DNA of 64,000 nt from positions 35,209,596 to 35,273,595 of the forward strand of contig NC_012879.2 of assembly GCF_000003195.3 (NCBI RefSeq). The letters are read 5' to 3'. Both the position numbers and the translations under genes were made by a program. Shown piece by piece: positions 45,401 to 57,400 of this stretch (within the stretch, counting starts at the first letter, position 1; every line of letters begins with the position of its first letter). This DNA is from Sorghum bicolor (lineage: Eukaryota > Streptophyta > Magnoliopsida > Poales > Poaceae). Below the pieces are notes generated by a model, which was not told the origin of the DNA, made no database searches, and saw only the letters and a program-made list of their open reading frames with translations.

Positions 45401-48400
45401 GCTTCACTCAACGACCTGGCATTGACTACTATGAAACTTTCAGTCCTGTTGTCAAACGTGCCACTGTCCGTACAGTCTTCACTCTAGCCCATTCCCGGGA
45501 TTGGCTGATTCATCAACTCGACGTCAAGAATTCATTTCTTCATGGGACTCTTTCAGAAACAATGTATTGCTCTCAGCCAATGGGATTTGCCAACTCCGCT
45601 CTTCCTCAACATGTTTGCAGGCTCAACAAATCCCTATATGGTTTGAAGCAAGCCCCCCGCATATGGTACAACCGTTTTGCATCATTTCTGCTCTCTCTAG
45701 GTTTCACTGAAGCAAGATCAGACACTTCTCTTTTTATTTACCATTGCGGTACAGAGACTGTCTTTCTGCTGCTCTATGTGGACGACATTGTCCTCACTGC
45801 CTCTTCCCAGCAGCTCCTCCGCCGGGTTATTGATGCTATGATGAAAGAATTTGCCATGAAGGATCTTGGCCATATTCACCACTTTCTCGGCATGGCAGTC
45901 CAGCGGCAAGGTGATTCCTTACTCTCTCCCAACGTCAGTATGCCCTAGATATTCTGGCTCGCCATGGCATGAGCAACTGCAAACCCTGCTCCACCCCTGT
46001 TGATACCTGTGCCAAAGTCTCTGCTAATGCCGGCCCCCCTGTGGCTGATCCGACAGACTACCGCAGCCTCGTGGGCGCCCTTCAGTACCTGACATTCACC
46101 AGGCCCGACATTGCTTATGCCTGTAGAAGGGAATAGAATGGAGGGAATCACCACACACCCATTGTGGGTGGGGAGCCTTTTATATATATAGCCAATAGGC
46201 ATGCATGGAAGTTACATACATGGGAAGGTATTCCCTGTACAAGGAAACAATCCTAGGCTATAAATAGAAACAATCCTAGGCTATACATGGCAGCTAGCCT
46301 ATCTAGGGGATTGCCAATCAATCTCTAATTGATCTTGATATGTACACATCCTAATACCCGCCCGCAGTCGTAGCGGAAGCATCACGGACGCATAGACTGG
46401 TCCGAAAATCAGTGAAGAGTTGGACGGGCAGACCCTTTGTCATGATGTCGGCGAACTGGTACTCAGATGGGACATGGAGAACACGGGACTGTCCTAGAGC
46501 TACCTTCTCGCGGACGAAGTGGATGTCAATCTCAATGTGCTTCGTGTGGCGGTGGTGTACTGGGTTGGCAGCCATGTAGACAGTGCTCACATTGTCATAG
46601 TAGACAACCGTCGCAAGCGGGATGGAGATGTGGAGCTCCTGCAGTAGCTGACAAAGCCAGCAGCACTCAGCAACAACATGGGCCACTGCACGGTACTCCG
46701 CTTCGGCACTAGAGCGAGACACGGTCGTCTGACGCTTGGAAGACCAAGACACCAGGTTGTCGCCGAGGTAGACGTAGAAGCCGGAGGTGGAGCGGCGCGT
46801 GTCTGGGCAGCCAGCCCAGTCGGCGTCAGAGTAGGCTGTGAGCTGATCGACAGCACCGGAGCCCAAATGCAGACCTGCGGACAGAGAACCCTTGACGTAG
46901 CGCAGGATGCGCTTGATTAGCGCAAGGTGCTGTTCGCGAGGGTCATGCATGAAGAGGCAGACCTGCTGGACAACAAAGGCCAGGTCCGGCCTCGTCAGGG
47001 TGAGGTACTGAAGGGCACCAGTGAGGCTCCTGTACTCCGAGGGGTTGGCGACTGGAGCGCCCTCGGAGGCGGAGAGCTTGTTCCGGGCTTCCACCGGAGT
47101 AGCTGTCGGGTGGCATTCAGACATGCTAGCACGCTGGAGGAGGTCAACGGCGTACTGTCACTGAGAAAGGAACAATCCACTGTTGTCCCGTGTCACCGAG
47201 ATGCTGAGGAAGTGGTGGAGGTCACCAAGGTCCGTCATGGTGAACTCCGAGGAGAGGCTGGAGATGACGTGTTGGAGAAGAGCTAGTGACGACGCGATGA
47301 TGATGATGTCATCGACGTAGAGAAGGAGATAGGCCATGTCGTTGCCAGCCTTGTAGACGAATAGGGAGGCATCCGATTTTGATGCGGTGAAGCCGATGCT
47401 GCAGATGAAGTTGGAAAAGCGCTGGTTCCAAGCTCGCGGTGCCTGCTTAAGCCCATATAAGGACTTCTGCAACAAGCAAACAGAGTTAGGTGCAGCGGGG
47501 TCGATGAAGCCTTTTGGCTGCTCGCAGTAGACTGTCTCCTCGAGGTTGCCATGGAGGAAGGCATTCTTCACGTCGAGCTGGCGTATGGGCCAATCTCGAG
47601 ACGTAGCAATGCTGAGGACGGTGCGGATCGTGGCCGGCTTGACGACCGGGCTGAACTTCTCATTGTAGTCGACGCCGGCCTCCTGAGAGAAACCGCGAAC
47701 AACCCAGCGCGCCTTGTGCCGGGCGAGGGAGCCGTTGGAGTTGAACTTCTGTTTGAACAGCCACTTGCCAGTGACGATGTTCGCACCAGGTGGCTGAGGT
47801 ACAAGGCGCCAAGTGCCGTTGTCGATCAGCGCCTTGTACTCCTCTGCCATCGCAGCGCGCCAATTAGGATCTCTCTGGCAGTGGCGTGGTCGTCCTCGTT
47901 GGTAGCGTCGCCGAGCCCTGTTTGGGTCGTGGCCGTCGGATCTGAGACCATGTTCCCCGTCCTGCAACAGTAAAACAGTGACTGCCAGGGTATGGTTACA
48001 GTAGCGCGGGTTAACTCCTCCCATTCCTCCCATTGTCACACAACGCTTACAGTGACAGAGGTGAGGCGTTACAGTGATGGGAGTTGGTGAAATAGCGGGC
48101 GTCGCGCCCTGTCGTGGCGTGGGAAGCATGGCTCACGTCGCGTCAGGGGTACGACCGCCGTGTGTGAGAAGCCTGGCGCCGAGGCCGAGGGGCTCGGTCG
48201 AGGCGTTGATTGCGCTCGAGGCCAGGGGCACGGTCGAGGCGTCGATTGCGTTCGAGGCCGGGGCTCGGGCGACGCGTTAATTGCGCTCGAGGCCCGGGGC
48301 TCGGGCGAGGCGTTGATTGCGCTCGAGGCCCGGGGCTCGGTCGAGGCGTTGATTGTGCTATGGCTCGGGGCTTGTCCCTGTTCTTTTTGCCGCTTTTTTC

Positions 48401-51400
48401 CCTTTTGGTTCGGGTATCCCGGTTTATGGTACCCAACAATTCTGCTTTGCACCATCCTATGTGGCTCATGTAAACTGGCCCCTTGGGCCTCTATATATTG
48501 TAACCCCTGTGTAAAACTCTAATCAATCTATTCAAGCCTGTATGCTATTCTCCAATAGTAATACCTGTCGTTGTGAAGCGCATACCTAAAGTCTTGAATT
48601 CATCCTTAGTTGAAAGAATTAAAAAAGACAAGTAGTTGACTGTATCATGAATATTCCTTGTAATATGCTACTTCCCATATAGCTACCCACAGATACATAT
48701 GGTGCACTGCATGTACTTTTTCTCAAATATGTAGGAGAACTGCACACAAATATGTAGGAGAACTGCACATCATTATATTAAGAAGAAAAGGAGTCTAGAT
48801 GACTCTTACAACCCCTAAAGGGGCAAATAAGTTACAAAAAGGGGCTTGTCAACAGAACCTTAAACACAACTAGTGACCATGAGCGAACAATCATGCATAT
48901 ATGCTATGTAGCCCTTTGGCTCATGACATACGCAATAACAGTGTCTCCTCGCTAATATCCTGCAAGATAGTAACATGAGTACTGTACGCACTGCATCACA
49001 CACATGTGTTGTCAGAAATTTTGCCTATTCTCTTCAATTTATAATGTAGCATATGGTGTACTGCACTCATGTATTACATATTTTTCATGAACCTTTTAGA
49101 TGTTGGCATGAACTGGATTGCAAACACAAGATTGAACTGCCAGAGGGCAGCTTGGCTAAGAGAGGCCGCTTGGATTGTATTGAAATTGCAAAATCAGAAC
49201 CACACAATACAAGGGTGAGGGGGCTGCTGCATATATAGCCTAGAGGGCAGACAACACCCCAACATATCCCTGACAGACTCTAACAAACTAGAGATGTTGT
49301 CTACCAGCAACTTGGTTCACAAGGCACCATATTCAACTTGGCTGCCAAGGAACCTATTAGGTAAATAAAACAATTACAGCAAAGTAAATTACAGCAAAGT
49401 AAAGATAACTAGGCTAACACTAGGCTAACCCTGTCAATTCTCCCCCTTAGCCTTGTGTGCCTTGGGGATGATCCGCCTCAAGCCAATTCTTCCCCTCATC
49501 TCCTGGAATTTTGCCTTGCCCAGAGACTTGGTCAGAATGTCAGCGAGCTGATCAGTAGTAGACACATGCTCAGCCTTGAAGGTTCCATCTTCCAGGCAGC
49601 TTCTAAGGAAATGATACTTGATCCTGATGTGCTTGCTCTTCTCATGGAAGACTGGATTCTTGGCCAGAGCAAGTGCTGATTTGCTGTCCATCTTCAGTTC
49701 CACCACCTCGACACCTCTGCCAAGGAGCTCAGCCAGCAGCCGTGACAGCCACAGTGCTTGAGTAGCAGCAGTGGAACGCCTCCACTTCACCTTCTTCGGC
49801 GCCGGTGATGATCAGATCGTCGACGTAGACGCCGACAAGCAGGACATGCGCCCACCGCCCCGCCTGTACATCGCCGCTTCGTGGGCGCTCTGCTGGAAGC
49901 CCATGGCCTTCAAGGTGCCGTCCAGCTTTGCGTTCCATGCGCGCGGAGCTTGCCGTAGGCCGTAGAGAGCCTTGTGCAGCCTGTAAACCTTCCCTTCTTC
50001 TCCGGCGACGGTGTAGCCTGGCGGCTGCTGCACATACACCTCCTCCTTGAGGTCGCCATTGAGGAAAGCGGACTTGACATCCATGTGATGAACACGCCAC
50101 CCTTCTTGAGCCGCCAGCGTGAGGAGGACCCGAACAGACTCCATGCGTGCCACTGGAGCAAATGCATCGTCGAAGTCGATTCCTTCTTGCTGGACGAAGC
50201 CGCGCGCCACGAGCCTGGCTTTGTGCTTGATCACCGCGCCCAGCTCGTTCTTCTTGAGCTTGAACACCCACTTCAAAGAAATGGGGCGATGACCGGCAGG
50301 GAGATTGACCAGCTCCCAGGTGGAGTTCTGTTCCACCGACGCAAGCTCCTGCTCCATTGCCGCTCGCCAGGCAGGGTCTTCCTTGGCTTCGGCGTAGCTG
50401 GCCGGTTCTCCGGCGTGCGTCAGGTGGAGCTCGGCGAAGAGGCGCGGGGGAGGCTCTGGTGTAGGCGCGTCGCCCAAGAGGTTGCCCACCGTGCGGTATC
50501 GCAGTGGCTCATCATCGTCGTGGAAGGCGTCGAGGCGGTCTTCATCTTCTTCAAGCGGAGTGGCGAACTCCACGCGGCCACCGTCCTCAGCTGGACCTGA
50601 TGACGCCGCTGGTGTCGAGGCCCGACGATGGTGGCGCAGGGGAAGCAGGGCGTGGTGGCGCCGTTGGTGATGGCGACGGTGTCCGAGCAGAGGGCCCAAT
50701 TGGAGTTGGCTCTCTCTGCTCGAACTCCCCCGGAGCTTGACTTGCCGACGAGGAATCTTCAGGAGCCCCTCCTTGATCTCCCGGCGTCCAGAGCTCGACG
50801 GTGAACTCGCTCCCTGCCGCTGCTGAGCATCCTGCGCCCGGAGTGGATCAGTCCCAGCCGCGACCTTCATCAAAAACCACGTCACGGCTTACCTTGACCC
50901 GCTGTGTGGCCGGATCAAGGATCCGGTAAGCCTTTGCCCCTTCCGCGTAGCCGATGAAGACGCCCGGCTTGCCGCGGTCGTCGAGCTTGCGCAACAGGCC
51001 CAAATCCTTGACGTAGGCGACGCAGCCGAAGACCTTGAGATGGCTCACCGACGGCGTGCGCCCGTACCAGGCCTCGTACTGGGTCTTGCCCAGCAAGCTT
51101 TTGGTCAGCGATCGGTTGAGCAGATGTACCGCCGTCACGACCGCTTCTCCCCAGTACTTGGCCGGCAACCTCTTCTGCTTCAGCAGCGCACGGGCGGTGG
51201 CAACCACAGTCTGATTGCGGCGCTCTACCACTCCGTTCTGCTGCGGCAAGTGAGGTGCACTGAAGTGGCGTCGAACACCTTCGCCGGCGCAGTAGTCCGC
51301 GAACTCGGCGACGGTGAACTCCTCGCCGTTGTCGGTGCGCAGAACCTTCAGCGCGTGTTCGCTCTCCTTCTCTGCTTCCGCCTTGATCATCTTCACAGCA

Positions 51401-54400
51401 TCTGCTGCAGCATCCTTGGTGGAGAGGAGGGCGACCCACATGAAGCGCGAAGCATCATCAACCATCAGGAGGAAGTACCGGCGGCCGCCAGGAGTTGCTG
51501 GCGTCACCGGGCCGCACAGATCCGCGTGGACGAGCTCTAGCGGGTCCTCGGTGCGGTACTAGGCCTTCTGTGGAAACGGCCGCCGGCGCTGCTTGGTGAC
51601 GAGGCACGTATCGCAGACCTGCTCTGCATGCTTGATGAGAGGCCGCGCGCCATGGAGTGCTGGCCGAGCTGGTGCAGTGCCTCAAAGTTGAGGTGGCCGA
51701 ACCGCTCGTGCCAAAGCCAGTCGGTGTCGTTCTTCCTTGCGGCGAGGCAGACCGGCTGCGTGGCGTCGAGGTGGAGGATGTAGAGGCGGCTGGGTCCGCG
51801 GTTCACCTTGACCAGAAGACGCCCGCGTGGATCCCAGATGCGCAGCATGCCATGGTTGATCTCCACCTTGGACCCTCCTTCATCAAGCTGGTCCAGGCTC
51901 ATGATGGAGTTGCGCAGCGCCGGGATGAAGTAGACGCCCTGCAGCACGCGATGCTCTCCGTTCTTCGCCTGGAACATGATGGAGCCGACGCCTTGAATCT
52001 CCACCCTTGACGCGTCGCCGAACCGCACCGTACCGCGCACCGATGTGTCGAGGTCGGAGAACAGCTCGCGACATCCGGTCATGTGGTGGGTGGCGCCGCT
52101 GTCAAGGTACCAGCCGTTGAGCATATCCTCGCCGCCGTTGTTGAGGAACGCGCGTGCTCTGGGCTCGCTGATGTCGACGTCGGCCTTGGAGCAGAAGCCG
52201 CGGTCCGCGTCCAGCTCGATGAAGCCGTGGGCGAGGAAGAGGGCCGCCTCGCCGTCATCGGCCTGCGCGACGTGAGCTGCTCCGCCACGCTCGCGCCGAG
52301 GCTCGGGGCGCTCGCGCCGAGGCTCGGGGCAGTCCTTTGCCCAGTGACCGGGGCGACGACAGTTGAGGCAGAGGTCGTCGCGGTTGGCCTTGTGGTCGCC
52401 GCCAGCGCCTCCTGCCTTCGCACCTTGCCCGCCACCATCACGTTCTCCTCCCTTGGCGGTCTTGCCCTTTTGCTTCCTTCCGCCACGCGGCCGTCGACGT
52501 GCTTCGCCGCTGGAGGAAGCAGAGCCGCCCGCGCCACCCGCGTCCTTCTTCTTCTTCTGGCGCACCAGCCACTGCTCCTCTGTGAGCATAAGCTTGCCGC
52601 CGACGGACGCGGGCTCGTGCGCAGGATCGTCGTCGAGGTCGTCCACCGTCTTCAACCTCCCGATGACTTCCTCGATGGTGAGGTCCTGGAAGTCGAGCAG
52701 GGTCTCGATGGCGATCTTGAGCTACGCGTACTTCCTGGGCGTAGCACGAAGAAGCTTCTCCACCGCTCGCTCCTTGTCCATGTTCCTCTCGCCGTGGAGG
52801 ATCATCTGCTGCTTCAGCGTGGCGAGGCGGAGGCCGAAGTCCTCGATGTGCTCCCCTGGGTGGAAGGAGAGGTTCTCCCACTCCTTGCGTAGTCGTTGTA
52901 GCGTGGCGCGGCGGACGCGGTCGACGCCGATGCGCGCTGCGGCGATGGAGTCCCAGGCGTCCTTGGCGGTGAGCTTGTCCGCGAGCGACACCTGCATCTC
53001 CTGCGGAACTCCCGCGATGATGGCCTCCAGCGCGCGCCGATCGTCGTGGTACGGGAGATCGCCATACTCGACGGCGTCCCAGAGCTGGCGGGCCTGCATC
53101 TTGAGTCGCATGAGCGTGCTCCACTCATGGTAGTTCGACTTCGTCAGCATCGGCCATGGAGTCCCCGCGCCGCCATCCTTGTACACCGTCTGGACCACCG
53201 GAGATCCGCGACGGCCTCCGCGTCCTCGACGGCGAGCGGGCGACGGAGATTGAACCCGGCGATGCCTCTCAGGGCTCCGCGACGGGCTCCCGCGGCGCGG
53301 ATCAGGGCTCCTCCGCCTGTACACGCGCGGCTCCCGGTCCACCTCCGCGCGGAGAGCCGCGGCCGTGGCGGCCGCCTCCTGAGCTGCTGCTGCTGCCTCC
53401 CGCGCCACCTGTGCTGCCTGCGCGGCTGCGGCCTCTGCCGCTGCCAAGCGCCTGGCGTGATCACCTCCTGGGTTCACCACGGCGCCAACCTCTGGGTAGG
53501 CGCCCGCGGCGGCGGCGGCTGCAGCTTGTGCTACTCTGGCTCTCTGGCTTGAGGTAGACATGGCCCCTAGGATCTCTAAACCTCGCTCTGATACCAATTG
53601 TTGGCATGAACTGGATTGCAAACACAAGATTGAACTGCCAGAGGGCAGCTTGGCCAAGAGAGGCCGCTTGGATTGTATTGAAATTGCGAAATCAGAACCA
53701 CACAATACAAGGGTGAGGGGGCTGCTGCATATATAGCCTAGAGGGCAGACAGCACCCCAACATATCCCTGACAGACTCTAACAAACTAGAGATGCTGTCC
53801 ACCAGCAACTTGGTTCACAAGGCACCATATTCAACTTGGCTGCCAAGGAACCTATTAGGTAAATAAAACAATTACAGCAAAGTAAATTACAGCAAAGTAA
53901 AGATAACTAGGCTAACACTAGGCTAACCCTGTCATTAGATGCACTGCATATTTTAAGTGTGGAATCTGCTACATTTGAATGTGAACCCATGTCAGGAACA
54001 CAAAAAAGAATGCTATGAACATCAAATAAATAGCTTCATTAAGATCCAGCAGCCATCTGCACCAGATACCGCTAGTGGAAAATTGTAAACACCAGTCTAC
54101 TTGATTTATAAGTCACTTATCTCCCCAAACAAAGGGCTATGTATTACAAAAATGAGAGATGGAAATACCAGCTTGGAAATCATTCCAACAATGTTTATAA
54201 GTAATGCGCCATAGCTGCCAGCTAAGCACTTGTGTAGAGCATTTATCCAGTGATTTCAAAGAAATAGGCATCCCAGCCACAGGGCAAAATTGGATAAGGG
54301 TGGAATTGGGTACCACTGCTGCAATGCCCATATTAACCTTTGAAGCTGCTGGATGTACTATGTACAGGTGGCAAAGATGCCATTTAGACACATCGCAATG

Positions 54401-57400
54401 CTTGTGTATTCGATGGAGCGACTGCTAGCATGTAAAGAGCTCTTAGTGTCACTAGTGATGAACGGTGTCTTCGGGAGATAGCAAGCGCAGGAAGCCTCTT
54501 TTCTTTGACTGGTCCGGCTCATGAAGAGTAGTAGGTTGGCATCTGGGTGTGTCAGTCACTTGTTTCAATCCTAAAGGCGCGCTTGTAATCACAATGAAGG
54601 AGAATATAAATGGTATCAGAGCTAGAGGTCGAGTTCGAATCCTGGTTAGCGCAATTAAATGAAATAATTGTTGCTCGCTCCTATTCCACGTCCGAGGCCT
54701 GAGGGAGCCTCCATGTGAGGGTGAGTGTTGGAATATAAGTGAATTACCCCACCTCTCCTCATCAACTTAAACTTTTGGGTTGAACTAGTTGGTGCATACA
54801 ACTCAATACACAAAACAATAGAGTGGTGTGTAGTGTGTGTGCGGGTGTTAGTGTTTATGTTTGTTTGTGGTTTAGTTGACCCTTTTTTCTTCTTAATATA
54901 ATGATACATAGCTCTCCTGCGTCTTCGAGAAAAAAAAGATGCCATTTAGGATGCTAATGTCATTTCAATGGGATTGCACAGGCTCCATGCAGAAACTTCT
55001 TTTCCAGATAATAAATCAGCAGTCTAAGATGTATTAGACTAGACTCAATAAAACACAAACATCCTTTTTGAACTGGAAATCTGTGATTAGTATTTTTTGA
55101 TTCATAGGAACCTGAACATTTTGAATGTTATTATCAGGATCCTTAGGACTTACGAGTATCAGTAGAGAGAATATTTTCTTGAATCTTATATTTGCCACGG
55201 TTAAGATGGAATTTAAGCACAGTTTGGTTCTGCGTTTGTCCTGGGATGGGACAGGGCAACCCCCGTTTCATCGGTGTTTGGTTAGGACTTAGGAGGGGCT
55301 AGGGACAGATTCATCCCTGGAAAGGTATATCCTTTTCTAGATGCGGGGCAGCTCGGTTCTCTCAAATTGGGTGGACGAAGCCATCCCTCACAGCCGGCGT
55401 GATGCGCTATCTCTGCGTGGCCAAGTGCGAGCACGGCTACCAGGAAGAGCCAAGTGGCATGGCTAGCGACAGCGGGGGGAAGCATCGTCAACTCGTGAGG
55501 TGCTGGCATGGCCGAGCTCCGAGCTCGAGGCAAGCAGAGGAGAGGGGCGGAGAAGATGCGGAGCACTTGGGCGAGCGCCAACGGGTGGGAGAAGCTCAAG
55601 GATCGACGGCGAGGGAGCAGCGTGAAGCTCCAGCGCATGGCAGAGCAGGCCCAACGACCTCCTCCAGCTGCGCAAGATCTCCGCTGCGGTGACCTCCGGC
55701 CACTTGAGATCTCTGACAGCAGTGCTATATTCTTTGCGGCGGTGTGAGATCTCGGTGCATGATCTTGGGCAGGCCGAACATCTCTGGCAGTGGTGCCTTC
55801 TCTGCACGAGAATTGCAGTGGCCGGTGCTCACTTGAAAAGGAAGAAGACACTAAGAGTAGACTTAGAGAGAATGACAGGTGGGACCCATGGATTACTAGC
55901 TAATGGTGTTAAAACTCCATCCATCCCATCCCACCTAATCCTTCATACCAAAAAAAAAAAAAAACTGGAATGGACTTATTCCTCCAATCAAGCATGAGCT
56001 GGGATGATCACATCACAAAAAATAGGGATAGGATCATTGCCCCACTTTGTCCCTAAACCAAACACAACCTTAGTTTGAAGTTACAACCTGTGCTATCCTA
56101 TATGGTAAAATGCTTTACTTCTAGTCCTCTACCCTTTTATTGTTTTTGCTGGAGTGTTATTGAAATGAATCCTATGGTATCTGTGACTGGAAGTAGAGAT
56201 CTTCACATGTGAACTTTCAGGCACTGTTAGATAAACACTTTTCTCGCTCTGTTATTTATTAGATTACTCCCACAAAGTGTTCTCTCATTTTTGTATTGTG
56301 ATTCAGGAAGAGGTTGTTGTTTTGGATGGAGATACACCCCATCTAGAATCTGCTCAGGAAACATCCAATAATAACTGGTAAATGTTCAGATACACTTAGT
56401 CATTTTGCTTATGTCATAATTATCTTAAGTGTGAATGTATACATCATACTTCATAGGCTATTAACTATGCATACTTAGACGGCTGGTTCATATCTTCGCA
56501 TCTGAACTCTTCTTATGTTTTGTGATAGTATCTTAAGTTATTGCCTAATGTTGGAACACCATTTTTTCAGGGATTCAGAGAAGCTATACTATCCTTCAAG
56601 GTTTGCAGTTAATCTAGAGAAGCTATACTATCTTTGATCTTCTTTTGACACACAGTTCATCGCCATTTTATTTCTGCCTTATTCACAGGGAACACCTTAG
56701 TTCTGTTGAGATTTCTTCTGATGACATCAGATGTCTCCAGCCTGAATCATTGCTGTCCTCACCTATAATGAACTTTTACATCATGTAAGCACTGTTCTCC
56801 TTTGCTTGCTAAAAACATTGGTTTTTTTAATGTTGTTGAGACTTGAGAAGTAAGACGGGCTTTACAAATTCAGTTGCTCATATCGAATTCAGCGATGTAG
56901 TCATGAGTTTATACATGTAGACTGGATTTAGTTCACCTTTGGCGTATGTATCAACATGGAACATTCAAGACCTGGGTGTTTTGGAACTTCTTCTACCACA
57001 TTTTGAGATAATTTAATCTGCTAGTATTGATGCCAAGCATTTCTTGTGAGGCCTCTAAAGACCAGCTTATGCTTTTACATGAGTTGTGGGATAGACTTAC
57101 TTGTCTGGCCCCAAATGTAGGTCGTTTTAGGATTCTAATTGGTCAAACTTCTTTACTTTGACCATCAATTTATAAAGAGCAGCATAGGTTGACAACATAG
57201 ATTGCTCTTGGAAAATACTTTCATACTATACAATTTTCACTATCTAAAACATATACTTTCATAAAAATTGCAAGCAAAGTGTCATATTGGAGACCATATT
57301 GTTGTCCTAAATGACATACATTTGGAACCAGATGTAGTTAGTTGATTCTAGAAAGGGTATCTAGCACAAGTTAGTAGCTCATGTTACAAGTTTACTTTTG

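Larger units (their letters stand above)
44643..48557 (+). mobile_element. Chimeric Copia element with target-site duplication GTAAT
   Basis: Flanked by GTAAT at 44,638-44,642 and 48,558-48,562. The 5' LTR is 44,643-44,825 (TGTTAGAG...CTCCAATA), followed by TGGTATCAG, the initiator-tRNA-Met primer site of Copia elements. The 3' LTR is only a 3' part (about 48,440-48,557). Inside are a plus-strand RT-RNase H fragment (to 46,121) and, in opposite orientation, the 3' half of a second Copia (46,122 to about 48,130). Gag and integrase of the plus-strand element are missing. Confidence 0.8.
49101..53934 (-). mobile_element. Complete Copia element with target-site duplication TTAGA
   Basis: 4,834 bp, minus strand. 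LTRs 49,101-49,436 and 53,599-53,934 are 336 bp each with about five differences by eye (1.5%). TTAGA is at 49,096-49,100 and 53,935-53,939. The primer site TGGTATCAGAGC (minus) lies at about 53,585-53,596. All Copia parts are present in order (gag, protease, integrase, RT, RNase H), but with several stops, a frameshift and a deletion between RT and RNase H. Confidence 0.95.

Noticed and set aside
48074..48522. Several long overlapping ORFs on both strands
   Set aside because: All arise from the 36-bp GC-rich minisatellite whose unit is a multiple of three; no domain.
54611..54660. A tRNA gene
   Set aside because: Only the B-box-like part and a degenerate head are present; no acceptor stem or anticodon arm can be drawn. 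Better read as a SINE head.
55282..55851. 189-residue minus-strand ORF in intron 5
   Set aside because: No recognisable domain, lies within a probable DNA transposon in GC-rich sequence, and overlapping frames are equally open.
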